NCBI RefSeq assembly: GCF_043226085.1
Contig: NZ_CP171225.1
Location: 3,348,001 to 3,412,000, forward strand
Direction of reading: 5' to 3'
From: Amaricoccus sp003258405
Lineage (GTDB): Bacteria; Pseudomonadota; Alphaproteobacteria; Rhodobacterales; Rhodobacteraceae
Length of the DNA stretch: 64,000 nt
How positions within the stretch are numbered: position 1 is the first letter of the stretch; every line of letters begins with the position of its first letter. Below are positions 1 through 8,070 of this stretch, piece by piece. The translations under genes were made by a program, and so were the position numbers. The notes below the pieces were generated by a model. The model ran no database searches. It worked only from the letters and a program-made list of their open reading frames with translations, and had not been told where the DNA came from.

Positions 1-607
1 GGCACCCGAAGGCGTCGCAGGTGCCGCAGCGCCGGCAGGCGCCGCCGGGCCCGTAATCGATCGCGGCCGGCATCGGGAAAGGCCGCAGACCGGCCTGCTC
101 CAGCCGGTTCGCCATGTCCTGGATCAGCGGTTCATGCGGCACCGGGGCATGATCGTAGCCGCCGCTGCGGGGCGGTTCGGTCGGATCAAGCCCTGAGAGC
201 CCCCGTACGCCGAACAGGCGTTCGGCCTCCGCATAGTGGGGCTCCAGATCGGCGTAGCCGATCGGCCATGCGGGCGAGGGCGCGTCTTCATGCGCGGTCT
301 CGGCAAAGTCGCTTTCCCGGAACCGGAACATGGCGGTGCCGTAAAACTTGGTGTGCCCGCCGAGGAAATAATACTGGCCGGGGCGGAAACGCCGCCCGGA
401 GGCGTGCTGCCATTCCTCCTGCGTGCGATAGCGGTTTTGCATGAAGACGGCTTCCGCGTCGTTGAGCTCCGGCTCGTTCGGCAGGGGCCCGCCGCGCTCG
501 AGGATCAGCACCCGCAGACCCGCCTCCGCCAGTTTCAGCGCCACCGATCCGCCACCGACACCGCTGCCGATTACCACCACATCGGGATCGTTCATCCTGC
601 CTTGCAT
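1..607 (-). CDS. GMC-family FAD-dependent oxidoreductase (3' end cut by window edge)
   Basis: Only the N-terminal ~200 residues are in the window; the gene runs off at position 1. The protein opens with an FAD-binding Rossmann motif (VVVIGSGVGGGS, residues ~10-21), followed near residue 36 by LERGG, the usual acidic residue that holds the ADP ribose. It continues with a GGHTKFYGTAMFRFRESDF stretch typical of glucose-methanol-choline oxidoreductases. Close to the window edge is a cysteine cluster, CRRCGTCDAFGC, found in a bacterial GMC subgroup. The start at 607 has GGGAGG six bases upstream; an in-frame ATG at 595 is possible. It is divergent from the AraC regulator 115 bp away, which may control it. 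It probably oxidises an alcohol or sugar; the substrate is unknown. Confidence 0.85.
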   Translation of the reverse strand, partial: MQGRMNDPDVVVIGSGVGGGSVALKLAEAGLRVLILERGGPLPNEPELNDAEAVFMQNRYRTQEEWQHASGRRFRPGQYYFLGGHTKFYGTAMFRFRESDFAETAHEDAPSPAWPIGYADLEPHYAEAERLFGVRGLSGLDPTEPPRSGGYDHAPVPHEPLIQDMANRLEQAGLRPFPMPAAIDYGPGGACRRCGTCDAFGC

Positions 608-722
608 GTTCCCCTCCCGCCGGGCGTGTCCTGGAGATGAAAATACCGGCCCGCATTGGCCCGCGCCATTCCCGGCCCCGGCGATTTCTTGTAGGATCAC
701 CGCATTCTTCAGGAGACGCACA

Positions 723-1634
723 ATGCAGCCGTGGTTCGAGGCCGTGACCATTCCGGATGGACACTCCTGCCGCATCTACGACCGGCGCCTGCCCGAATTT
801 GCCTTCAACTGGCACTACCACCCGGAATACGAACTGACGCTCACCCTGGGCAGTCACGGCACACGGTTCGTCGGCACCGGCGTCGCGCCATATGCCGAGG
901 GCGATCTGGCGCTGATCGGCCCCAATCTCCCGCATGCGTGGCAGTCGCATCGCCTGGCCGACGGCGCGGCGGAGCATCGCGCCATCGTGTGCTGGTTCAC
1001 CGAGGGCTGGATCCGGGGCCTTCTGGAGCTGATGCCGGAGCTCGATGTCATCGCCCCGCTCCTGGGCGAGGCCGGAAACGGCGTGCTGTTCGGCCCGGCG
1101 GTCGCGATGGCGATGAAGGCGCGCATGCTCCGGCTGTGCGAGCACGAGCCTTCCGACCGCGCGCTCGGCCTCGTCGGCCTGCTGCTGGATCTGGCCCGTG
1201 CGAACGACCGCACCGGCCTGTCTTCGGGTGCGATCACCCCGTCCGAGATGCCGCGCGACAGACGGCGGATGGAGCGGGTGCTGGATCATGTCCATGCGCA
1301 GGTCGCGGCGCCGATCCGTCTGGCGCCGCTCTGCGAGATCGCCCATGTGTCCGAGAGCCAGCTCCAGCGCATCTTCAAGCGCAGTACAGGCCTCTCGATC
1401 AGCGAATATGTCACCCGCCTGCGCGTCGGCCGCGCCTCGACGCTGCTGAGCCGCACCGATCTGCCGATGGCCGCCATCGCCGAGAAATGCGGCTTTCACG
1501 ATGCGGCGCATTTCGCGCGCAAGTTCCGGGCGACAACGGGGCGCACCCCCACGGCCTATCGCCGGGAATTCCAGGCCCCGGGGCCGGCGCTTCCGGTCGG
1601 GGCCTTCCCGATGCAGCGCGAGCGGGCAGGGTGA
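723..1634 (+). CDS. AraC-family transcriptional regulator
   Basis: 303 aa. The N-terminal half is a cupin-like sensor (HYHPEYELTLTLGSHGTRFVG near residues 26-46, then a GDLALIGPNLPHAW turn). The C-terminal ~100 residues form the double helix-turn-helix of AraC/XylS proteins: the first helix pair around LAPLCEIAHVSESQLQRIFK and the second around AAIAEKCGFHDAAHFARKF, ending in the conserved GRTPTAYRR. The ATG at 723 is preceded by AGGAG. It is transcribed away from the GMC oxidoreductase gene and towards the 3' end of the Rieske gene, so the GMC gene is the likeliest local target. The ligand is unknown. Confidence 0.88.
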   Translation: MQPWFEAVTIPDGHSCRIYDRRLPEFAFNWHYHPEYELTLTLGSHGTRFVGTGVAPYAEGDLALIGPNLPHAWQSHRLADGAAEHRAIVCWFTEGWIRGLLELMPELDVIAPLLGEAGNGVLFGPAVAMAMKARMLRLCEHEPSDRALGLVGLLLDLARANDRTGLSSGAITPSEMPRDRRRMERVLDHVHAQVAAPIRLAPLCEIAHVSESQLQRIFKRSTGLSISEYVTRLRVGRASTLLSRTDLPMAAIAEKCGFHDAAHFARKFRATTGRTPTAYRREFQAPGPALPVGAFPMQRERAG

Positions 1635-1729
1635 GAGGAGACCCATGCTCCGGCCCGCCGTGAGGGCGCGCGATCGACCGCACGGGGAGGGCCCGTGCGC
1701 GACCCCGGCACGCGGCTGGAAGGGCGGGC

Positions 1730-2893
1730 TCAGGCCGCCGACACCATCCGCGAGATCCACTGCGCGAATTCGTAGTTCGGCCGTTCGAGATGCGAGAGCG
1801 CGCCGGGCCTCGCGAAGCGGCTCTGCATGCCCTTCCAGACCTTTTCGGTGCAGCCCTTGTCCTCTTCGTTCACCTCGTCGAGCAGGGTCTTGAGCGCGGC
1901 GAGATGCGCTTCGGCCTCCGGATCGGCGAGGAAATCGGCGGAGAGGCCGCCGCCGTAGAGGATCTTCACGTGATCGGGCCCGTCAGGGGTAAGCGAAAGA
2001 TACCAGAAATAGCCCGGCGTCAGCGTGATCAGCAGCGACGGGTAGATCGCCAGCAGCCAGGTGCGGCGGCGCTCGTCGCCCGTGAGCGCGGTGTTGGTCG
2101 GGTGCGCCAGCGCCAGCGGCACGGAATCGTTCTTGAGGATGTGGTGGTAGTTGAAATTCGCGAAGCCCTCGGGGCAGACCATGTCCCTGAGCCTGGTCGA
2201 GCCGCCGATCGTGCCCGCGTGGCAGACCGGCAGGTGGTAGCTCTCCATGAAGTTCTCGGCCAGGATCTTCCAGTTGGTGTTCCAGCGATGCGTCTCGCGG
2301 AAGGTCTCGCGGTAGCTCGCCATGTCGAGATAGCCGACGAGGTCGTCCACCTCGGCGTAGATCTCGGACGGTTCGGCCAGATCGGGGTCGAGGGTCAGCA
2401 TGATCCACCCCTTCCAGTCGACGCAGCGGATCGCCGGCAGGCCCGAGGTCTCCTTGCAGAACGAGCCGTTCAGCTCCATCGCCGGGGCGCCGCGGAGCGA
2501 TCCGTCGAGCGAATAGGTCCAGGCATGGTAGGGGCAGGTGATCACCCGCGCGGTGCCGCGCCCTTCCAGCAGCGTCGACATCCGGTGGCGGCAGACGTTC
2601 GACATCGCACGCAGCGCGCCCCGGGCGTCACGAAGCACGATGATCGGCTCGCCGGAGATCTCGGTCGTCATGTAGGCGCCCGGCCCGTCGAGCGACTCGG
2701 TTCGGCCGGCGCAGACCCAGCTCCTGGCAAAGACCCGCGCCTCCTCGACGGCGAGAAACGCATCCGAGGTGTAGACGGAGGTCGGCATCGCGGAGGCATG
2801 CTCGAACGGGACCGCGACATTGGCGGCGAGTTCGGCAACAGGATCGATCCGGGCGCTGCTCAGAGGGGAGATCTGGTTCATCGCGGGTTCCAT
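1730..2893 (-). CDS. Rieske [2Fe-2S] ring-hydroxylating/demethylating oxygenase, alpha subunit
   Basis: 387 aa. The Rieske cluster ligands are visible as C101-R-H103 and C120-P-Y-H123. The mononuclear iron site is ENFMESYHLPVCH (H220 and H225); the third ligand is probably an aspartate in NEEDKGC near residue 350. The layout resembles the betaine, stachydrine or carnitine monooxygenase branch (GbcA/Stc2/CntA-like) of the alpha-subunit family, which oxidatively demethylates or hydroxylates small molecules using a separate reductase. No reductase gene lies nearby. The start at 2893 gives the longest protein; ATG 2881 has a better spaced GGAA. A LysR-type box lies ~95 bp upstream. The exact substrate cannot be inferred. 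Confidence 0.85.
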   Translation of the reverse strand: MEPAMNQISPLSSARIDPVAELAANVAVPFEHASAMPTSVYTSDAFLAVEEARVFARSWVCAGRTESLDGPGAYMTTEISGEPIIVLRDARGALRAMSNVCRHRMSTLLEGRGTARVITCPYHAWTYSLDGSLRGAPAMELNGSFCKETSGLPAIRCVDWKGWIMLTLDPDLAEPSEIYAEVDDLVGYLDMASYRETFRETHRWNTNWKILAENFMESYHLPVCHAGTIGGSTRLRDMVCPEGFANFNYHHILKNDSVPLALAHPTNTALTGDERRRTWLLAIYPSLLITLTPGYFWYLSLTPDGPDHVKILYGGGLSADFLADPEAEAHLAALKTLLDEVNEEDKGCTEKVWKGMQSRFARPGALSHLERPNYEFAQWISRMVSAA

Positions 2894-2981
2894 GTCGGGG
2901 AGCGGAGACGCGGCTCCGGACGTCTTCTTCTGAATGACGCCGGAACGGCGCTGCCGAAAGGACTTTTTCCATTAGTCCGGC

Positions 2982-2996
2982 TTAGGCATGAGCTAA
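2982..2996 (-). promoter_or_regulatory. Putative LysR-type operator upstream of the Rieske gene
   Basis: TTAG-N7-CTAA, which contains the T-N11-A core of LysR boxes, centred about 95 bp before the Rieske start codon. The same arms with the same spacing occur at 7661-7675 before the monooxygenase operon that contains a LysR gene. The match is seen in the sequence; the binding is inferred. Confidence 0.45.
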
Positions 2997-3074
2997 CCCA
3001 GCCGCCGGGTGGCACAGTCTGGGGCTTCCGGCCGCCTCCGAAGCGCCTCGACGCCATCGCGTCCGCAGCGCGCG

Positions 3075-4172
3075 TCAGCGGGACAGGAAGGCGCGCAGGA
3101 TCCGGATGCAGCCGTCGAGCTCGGAGATCGCAATGGATTCGTCGGGCTGATGGCCGTCCCGCATGTCTCCCGGCCCCCAGACGATCGTCGGAAGGCCGAG
3201 GGCGGCGAAGAACCCGGCTTCGGTGCCGAAGGCGACGGTGCCGGGCTCCGCCTGCGCGAGGCCGGAGGCGAAGGCGCGGATCGCTGGAACCGCGGCATCG
3301 CTGCTGAGCCCGGGATAGCTCCCCGTCTGCGTGATCGTCACGTCCTGCGGCACGTCGAGGCCCGCCAGGATCGCCTCCGGCGTCTCGGCGGCGAGGTGGC
3401 GGATCTCGAAGAGCAGCTCCGCCCGGTCCGGCACGATGTTGAGCGCGGTGCCGCCGCGGAAGACCCCCGCATGGATCGTCGAGACCGGCGGGTCATAGCG
3501 CGCGTCCCGGGCGCCCTGCGTCATGAGCGCCGCCTGCCGGTCGCGGATCGCCGCGATCAGATCGGCGGCGGGATGCAGCGCGTTGCGGAACTGCGGCGCC
3601 ATCGCCGAGTGCCCGGCCTCGCCGGTCGCGATGGCCCGGTAGCTCGCCTTGCCCTTGTGCCCGGTGACGAGCCGGAGCGAGGTCGGCTCACCCACGATGC
3701 AGAGGTCCGGCCGGCCCAGCGTCGGGATCACCTGATCGATCATCTCGGCGATGCCGCGGCAGCCGATCTCCTCGTCCCAGCTGAGCGCGAGGCTCAGCGG
3801 CATCCGCTGGTCCTCGACCTTCAGCGCCTGCGCGACGGCGAGAACGCAGGCGAGGAACCCCTTCATGTCCGTCGTGCCGCGGCCGACATAGCGGCCATCG
3901 CACTCGCCAAGCGCGAAGGGATCCCGCGACCAGTCCTGTCCCGCGACCGGAACCACATCGGAATGCGCCGAGCAGAGCAGCCCGCCATCCCCCGCCCCGC
4001 GCTTCGCCAGCAGCCCCGCCTTCACCCCGTCGGCGGAGGCGAGCCGCCACACCGCGAAGCCCTGCGCCCGCAGGAAATCCGCGACCCAGTCCACGAGCGC
4101 CCCGTTCGGCCCGTCGGTGATCGTCGGAAAGCCGACGAGTGCGGCGAGGATGTCCCTGGTGGAGAGCGCCAT
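3075..4172 (-). CDS. M20-family deacylase, acetylornithine deacetylase (ArgE)-like
   Basis: 365 aa, a normal length for ArgE/DapE metallohydrolases. Metal and catalytic motifs are present: SAHSDVVPV (H70 ligand, D72), GRGTTDMKGF (D102 bridging ligand), and SWDEEIGCRG (catalytic and metal-binding glutamates E134/E135), with a C-terminal GHQPDESIAI segment. The dimerisation domain covers roughly residues 175-285. It follows the LysR gene by 3 bp and is the last gene of the leftward operon. Because the bifunctional argJ is present at 36.9 kb, ArgE activity is not needed for arginine synthesis, so a catabolic N-acyl amino acid hydrolase role is more likely. The annotation as ArgE proper is uncertain. 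Confidence 0.85.
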   Translation of the reverse strand: MALSTRDILAALVGFPTITDGPNGALVDWVADFLRAQGFAVWRLASADGVKAGLLAKRGAGDGGLLCSAHSDVVPVAGQDWSRDPFALGECDGRYVGRGTTDMKGFLACVLAVAQALKVEDQRMPLSLALSWDEEIGCRGIAEMIDQVIPTLGRPDLCIVGEPTSLRLVTGHKGKASYRAIATGEAGHSAMAPQFRNALHPAADLIAAIRDRQAALMTQGARDARYDPPVSTIHAGVFRGGTALNIVPDRAELLFEIRHLAAETPEAILAGLDVPQDVTITQTGSYPGLSSDAAVPAIRAFASGLAQAEPGTVAFGTEAGFFAALGLPTIVWGPGDMRDGHQPDESIAISELDGCIRILRAFLSR

Positions 4173-4175
4173 GAT

Positions 4176-5111
4176 CTACCCCGCTACCGCGCCAAAGCTG
4201 AACTCGCTCGCCTCGCCCAGATTGTCGCGGACATGCTCGATGAAGGCCGCGACCGTGCGCGAGGTCTCGGCCCCCCGGCTCGTCAGAATGCCCATCTTGA
4301 GCAGCCGCGGCCCGCCCGAGATCGGCACGAAGCGCAGCGTGCCGCCGTCGGGCGCCTGATCGGTGATCGGGCGGATATTGGCGATGGAATAGCCGAAATC
4401 GTTCGCCACGAGCGAGCGCATCACCGCGATGTCCCGCGTCCGTTCCACCACGCGCGGGCGCTGCCCGGTCTCGGCGAAGAGCGCCAGGAAATAGTCCGTG
4501 CTTACCGGCAGGTCGAGCAGGATCATCGGCAGATCGACCAGCTCCGACAGCGCGACCTCGCGCCGTTCGGCCAGGGGATGGCCTTGCGGGAAATGCGCGA
4601 CGGGCGGCAGGTCGATCAGCGGGAGGAAGTCGAGATCGGGGGGGATGCCGAGATCGTAGGTTATCGCCACGTCCAGACGGGCATCGCGCAGCTCTTCAAA
4701 GATCTCGGACTGGTCGCGCTCGAACTGCTGGAAGGTGACCTCCGGGTAGGTGTCGATGAAGCCGCGGCGCAGCTTCGGCAGCACGATCTGCGCGAAGGTG
4801 ACGAGGCAGCCCACATGCAGATCGCCCCGCACCGTGCCGGCCAGATCGCTCGCGAGATCGCCGAGCGCCTCGACCCGCGCGACGGCCTCGCGCGCGCCTT
4901 CGAGGAAGCGGCGGCCCACCTGCGACACGGCAAGGCCGTGGGCATGGCGGCGGATGAAGAGCCTGAGCCCGACCTCCGCCTCGAGCTGGGCCATGGCGGT
5001 GGAGATCGTGGGCGAGGAGACGTTCACCTTCTGCGCGGCCAGCGCAATGGAGCCGCACTCGCAGACGGCGATGAAGTATTCCAGCTGGCGGAGGGTGATC
5101 CGCAGCGGCAT
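4176..5111 (-). CDS. LysR-family transcriptional regulator
   Basis: 311 aa. An N-terminal winged helix-turn-helix is clear (LRQLEYFIAVCECGSIALAA and the recognition helix VSSPTISTAMAQLEAEVG, residues ~7-47). A periplasmic-binding-like effector domain with the LysR substrate fold follows from about residue 92. Unusually for LysR genes it is not divergent but sits inside the operon: its ATG overlaps the TGA of the DUF1028 gene (TGATG), and the M20 gene starts 3 bp after its stop. It is the natural candidate to bind the two TTAG-N7-CTAA boxes in this cluster (inference). Confidence 0.9.
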   Translation of the reverse strand: MPLRITLRQLEYFIAVCECGSIALAAQKVNVSSPTISTAMAQLEAEVGLRLFIRRHAHGLAVSQVGRRFLEGAREAVARVEALGDLASDLAGTVRGDLHVGCLVTFAQIVLPKLRRGFIDTYPEVTFQQFERDQSEIFEELRDARLDVAITYDLGIPPDLDFLPLIDLPPVAHFPQGHPLAERREVALSELVDLPMILLDLPVSTDYFLALFAETGQRPRVVERTRDIAVMRSLVANDFGYSIANIRPITDQAPDGGTLRFVPISGGPRLLKMGILTSRGAETSRTVAAFIEHVRDNLGEASEFSFGAVAG

Positions 5112-5788
5112 CAGTCGTCGCCGGGAACGCCGTAGGACGGCGCGGCGCCGGGGTTCAGCGCGCGGGTGACGTAATCGTCGGCCTGCGGGCGGTAGAGCGC
5201 CCAGAGCTCGGCGAGCGCCGCGATCGGGCAGGCCCCGTCCAGCCAGTCGACGCGCAGGTCGGCATAGGGCCAGCTTTGCTCGTCGACGACGAGGAGGCCC
5301 GCGGAATGCACCGGCCCCGCCTCGCCACCGGCCGCAAGACCCGCGGTCATCGCCGCGATCAGGCGATCGCCGAGCGCGCCCTCGGCCGCCTCGAAGGCCG
5401 CGACCATCGCCGCCGGGATGCCGTCACTGGCGAGCATGTTGCCGCCCGCAGCACAGTCGCGCCCCGCGGCGGCGGTCCAGAGCCCCAGCGCCTTCGGGCC
5501 GGAATGCACCGATGTCGCCCCCGTCGCATCGATCGCCAGAAGCTGGCGGTAGTCGGGGTGGGCGTCGCCGTCCCGCGCCGCGGCCACGGCCTCCGCCGCG
5601 CCCGCGCCCGCCGCCATCCGGTCCAGCATCACCGTGCCGAGCTCCGGATTGGTCACGTTCTGCGACGAGACCGCACCGATCCCGGCGCGTGCCCGCGCGC
5701 AGCGCGCCGCGACCGCCGGTGAGGAGGAGGAGATGGCCACGCCGAACTGCCCGCTTTGCGCGCATCTAGCTACGATGGAAAAGGTCAT
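5111..5788 (-). CDS. DUF1028 family protein (predicted Ntn-hydrolase fold)
   Basis: 225 aa. The N-terminus TFSIVARCAQSGQFGVAISSSSPAVAARC and the following GAVSSQNVTNPELG match the DUF1028 family, which has an N-terminal-nucleophile-hydrolase-like fold and no established reaction; some members are annotated as putative peptidases. If the family reading is right, the threonine or serine after the initiator Met could act as nucleophile, but this is not proven. It lies between the RidA and LysR genes, 30 bp after RidA and overlapping LysR by one base, so it is co-transcribed with oxidative catabolic genes. Confidence 0.8.
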   Translation of the reverse strand: MTFSIVARCAQSGQFGVAISSSSPAVAARCARARAGIGAVSSQNVTNPELGTVMLDRMAAGAGAAEAVAAARDGDAHPDYRQLLAIDATGATSVHSGPKALGLWTAAAGRDCAAGGNMLASDGIPAAMVAAFEAAEGALGDRLIAAMTAGLAAGGEAGPVHSAGLLVVDEQSWPYADLRVDWLDGACPIAALAELWALYRPQADDYVTRALNPGAAPSYGVPGDD

Positions 5789-5818
5789 GGGGCGTTCCGT
5801 TTCGGTGCGGATCTCGGA

Positions 5819-6232
5819 TCAGTCGGGGATCACGGCGGTTGCGTCAATCTCCACCAGCCATTCGGGCCGCGCAAGGGCGACGACGACAAGGCCGGTGCAG
5901 ACCGGATGCACGCCGCGGATATACTCGCCCATCGTGCGGTAGACCGCCTCGCGGTGGCGCACGTCGGTCAGGTAGACGACGAGCTTTGTCACATGCGCCA
6001 TCTCGCCGCCCGCCTCCTCGACCAGCTGGCGAATGTTCTGCATCACCTTGTGGGTCTGCTCCACCGGATCGTGGCTGTCGATGTTCTTGGCGGTGTCGAG
6101 GTCCTGCGGGCACTGGCCGCGCAGGAAGATCACCTGTCCCCGCGCCACGACGGCCTGGGCAAGGTCGTTGTCGAGGTTCTGTTCGGGGTAGGTGTCCTTC
6201 GTGTTGAAGGCGCGGATGCGGGTATGGGCCAT
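5819..6232 (-). CDS. RidA/YjgF-family protein
   Basis: 137 aa, the usual length of the Rid family (trimeric enamine/imine deaminases and relatives). Recognisable features are FLRGQCPQD in the first half, the MQNIRQLVEEAGGEMAHVTKLVVYLTD segment, and VEIDATAVIP at the end. The catalytic arginine usually seen in true RidA near the C-terminal third is not obvious; the local sequence is VVVALARPEWLVEID, so it may belong to a Rid2-7 type subgroup. Rid proteins often sit beside flavin or PLP enzymes that release imines, consistent with the adjacent monooxygenase 18 bp upstream. Confidence 0.85.
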   Translation of the reverse strand: MAHTRIRAFNTKDTYPEQNLDNDLAQAVVARGQVIFLRGQCPQDLDTAKNIDSHDPVEQTHKVMQNIRQLVEEAGGEMAHVTKLVVYLTDVRHREAVYRTMGEYIRGVHPVCTGLVVVALARPEWLVEIDATAVIPD

Positions 6233-6250
6233 GTCGGGTTCCAGTTCGGA

Positions 6251-7546
6251 TCAGGCGGTGCGGGGGGCGGCGCGCGCATCTGAGCGGGCCGCGTCGGGAT
6301 CGGGGCGATAGGCGCGGTAGCCGGCCTGGATCTGCATGTGATCGGCGAGGTATTTCGCATCGTGCCAGACGCCCCAGATGAAGCTGGAGCCGCGCCCCGA
6401 GAGCCAGGGCAGGCCGAGGAAATAGATCCCCGGCGCGCGCGAAACGCCGCGCTGGTGGTCGGGCCGGCCCGCATCGTCGAAGGCATCGACCGCCATCCAG
6501 CCGTAATCGTTGGCAAAGCCGGTCGCCCAGATGATGGTCGAGAGGCCCGCCGCCTCCATGTCGAGCTCCGTCAGGGGATCGGTCACGCAGGCGGGCATCG
6601 CTGCGAGCGCGCGGGCCGAGGGTTCGGGGGGCAGGTCGAGGCCGTTGCGCGTCACATAGGCGTCGGCCTCGTCGAGGATCGACAGGTAGTTCTCGTCGCC
6701 GCGGCGGATGTTGCGTTCCAGGTCCGGGCTGAAGGACAGCACGCCATCCGCACAGCGTTCGGTGCGCCCGACCAGGGTGATGCCGTCCTGGGCAAGCCGC
6801 CGGAAATCGACCGTCCGTCCCCCATGCGCCCCGCTGACGGCGATGGTGACATGCTCGGTGCCGGGGGCGCTCGCCTGCTTGTCCCACTTCCCGAGCACGC
6901 CCAGCCACCAGACGAAATCGCGGCCGCGATAGCTGCGCGGCGGCCGGTCGTGCGGCCCGACCGAAAGATAGACGCGTCGCCCGGCCTGCATCAGCTCCTC
7001 CGCGATCTGCGCGCCGGAGGAGCCGGCGCCGACGACGAGCACCGCGCCCTCGGGCAGCGCGCCGGGATTGCGGTAATCGCAGGAATGGATCTGGGTGAGC
7101 CCCGCGGTCTCGGGCACGATCCGGGGCATCACCGGCGTCTGGAAGGCCCCGGTCGCGACGACGACGTTCTGCGCCTCGACCACGCCCTCCGAGGTGTCCG
7201 CCCTGTAGCCCGGGCGCCCCTCGAGCGGCGCGAGCGCGGTCACCTCGACGCCGCTCCGCACCTGTCCCGCGAAGCGCTCCGCATAGGTTTCGAAATAGGC
7301 GGCGATATCCTCCTTCCCGACGAATTCGTCGGGCGAGTGGCCCTCGAATTCCATGTTCGGGAAGCGGTCATGCCAAGCCGGTCCGTTTGCGACGAGCGAG
7401 TCCCAGCGGCGCGTGCGCCAGGATTCGGCGATGCGCCCGCGCTCGACGACGATATGCGCAATCCCCCGGCGCGTCAGGTGCTCGCTCATGGCGATCCCGG
7501 CCTGTCCAGCCCCAATGACCAGCGTGTCGGTGGTTTCAAGCGTCAT
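6251..7546 (-). CDS. Flavin-containing monooxygenase / NAD(P)-binding FAD oxidoreductase
   Basis: 431 aa. Two dinucleotide-binding motifs are present: VIGAGQAGIA at residues ~10-19 for FAD and VVGAGSSGAQIAEEL near residue 170 for NADPH. The WRTRRWDSLVANGPAW segment is typical of the CzcO/TrkA-like flavoprotein monooxygenases, and IIWATGFANDYGWM is the usual C-terminal ATG motif. The ATG at 7546 is preferred over an upstream TTG because GGGGA lies eight bases before it. It is the first gene of a five-gene leftward operon (monooxygenase, RidA, DUF1028, LysR, M20). It probably N- or S-oxidises a small molecule; the substrate is unknown. Confidence 0.87.
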   Translation of the reverse strand: MTLETTDTLVIGAGQAGIAMSEHLTRRGIAHIVVERGRIAESWRTRRWDSLVANGPAWHDRFPNMEFEGHSPDEFVGKEDIAAYFETYAERFAGQVRSGVEVTALAPLEGRPGYRADTSEGVVEAQNVVVATGAFQTPVMPRIVPETAGLTQIHSCDYRNPGALPEGAVLVVGAGSSGAQIAEELMQAGRRVYLSVGPHDRPPRSYRGRDFVWWLGVLGKWDKQASAPGTEHVTIAVSGAHGGRTVDFRRLAQDGITLVGRTERCADGVLSFSPDLERNIRRGDENYLSILDEADAYVTRNGLDLPPEPSARALAAMPACVTDPLTELDMEAAGLSTIIWATGFANDYGWMAVDAFDDAGRPDHQRGVSRAPGIYFLGLPWLSGRGSSFIWGVWHDAKYLADHMQIQAGYRAYRPDPDAARSDARAAPRTA

Positions 7547-7612
7547 CAATGCAGTCCCCAACGGTTTGGCGCCGATGCCCGCGGGTGGGCCGGAGGCGCT
7601 CTCCCTCCTCCC

Positions 7613-7641
7613 TTACAATCGGCATGACTTAACAAAAACAA
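7613..7641 (-). promoter_or_regulatory. Putative sigma70-type promoter of the monooxygenase operon
   Basis: On the minus strand TTGTTT and TTGTAA are separated by exactly 17 bp. The predicted start, near 7606, would place the LysR box at 7661-7675 at about -62, where LysR recognition sites usually lie. Both hexamers are imperfect, as expected for an activated promoter. Predicted by eye only. Confidence 0.4.
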
Positions 7642-7649
7642 CGATTTTC

Positions 7650-7684
7650 AATAGCGTGGATTAGTTTTTATCTAATCCACTATT
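7650..7684 (-). promoter_or_regulatory. LysR-type operator / hairpin upstream of the monooxygenase operon
   Basis: A strong inverted repeat, TGGATTAG at 7657-7664 and CTAATCCA at 7672-7679, separated by 7 bp and extended by AATAG/CTATT with a 2-nt bulge. Its core TTAG-N7-CTAA equals the site at 2982-2996 and fits the T-N11-A LysR consensus. A terminator function is less likely because no gene ends nearby. Confidence 0.5.
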
Positions 7685-8070
7685 CTGATACCCACCGCGC
7701 GCCTCTTTCTTGCAGCAAGCCAACGCCGCCGACAGCCGCCATCCACGAGGATCTCGTCCCTAGCCACAGGCACATGCTCGGGAAACGCCCCAAGCCTCCA
7801 TGCCTGAGCCCGGGGGTCGGTTCGAAACGCGGGCGGGTTCCGCGAGGATTGCATTTCCCCACCTGCTGGCGGCCCCTCTGGCCGCACGGGCGAAGCCGCG
7901 CGCGGCAATGGCGCTCGTGGCGAGCGATCTGGCCATCATCGCCGCGCTGCCCCCCGGAAACCGGGCGCCCGTCAAAAGGGTGGGGAAGTTCGGGGGCAGG
8001 GCAGGCCAAGTGGCCCGACCCGCACCGGTCTCATGCTGCCCGCAAGGGCAGCCCCGCAGCCGCCTTCCGG
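7685..8070. other. Intergenic stretch without a supported gene
   Basis: About 390 bp of GC-rich sequence between the LysR box of the monooxygenase operon and the left-hand copy of the 82-bp element. Several open frames cross it on both strands, including one of 106 codons starting with MNF at 8080 on the minus strand directly after the element's promoter-like part. None resembles a known family to me. It could be a leader, a small RNA region or a decayed gene. Confidence 0.4.

Noticed and set aside
3009..5135. A 708-codon plus-strand open frame opposite the M20 and LysR genes
   Set aside because: Antisense shadow; low-complexity Arg/Asp-rich translation with no family features, while both opposite-strand genes have full catalytic or DNA-binding motifs.
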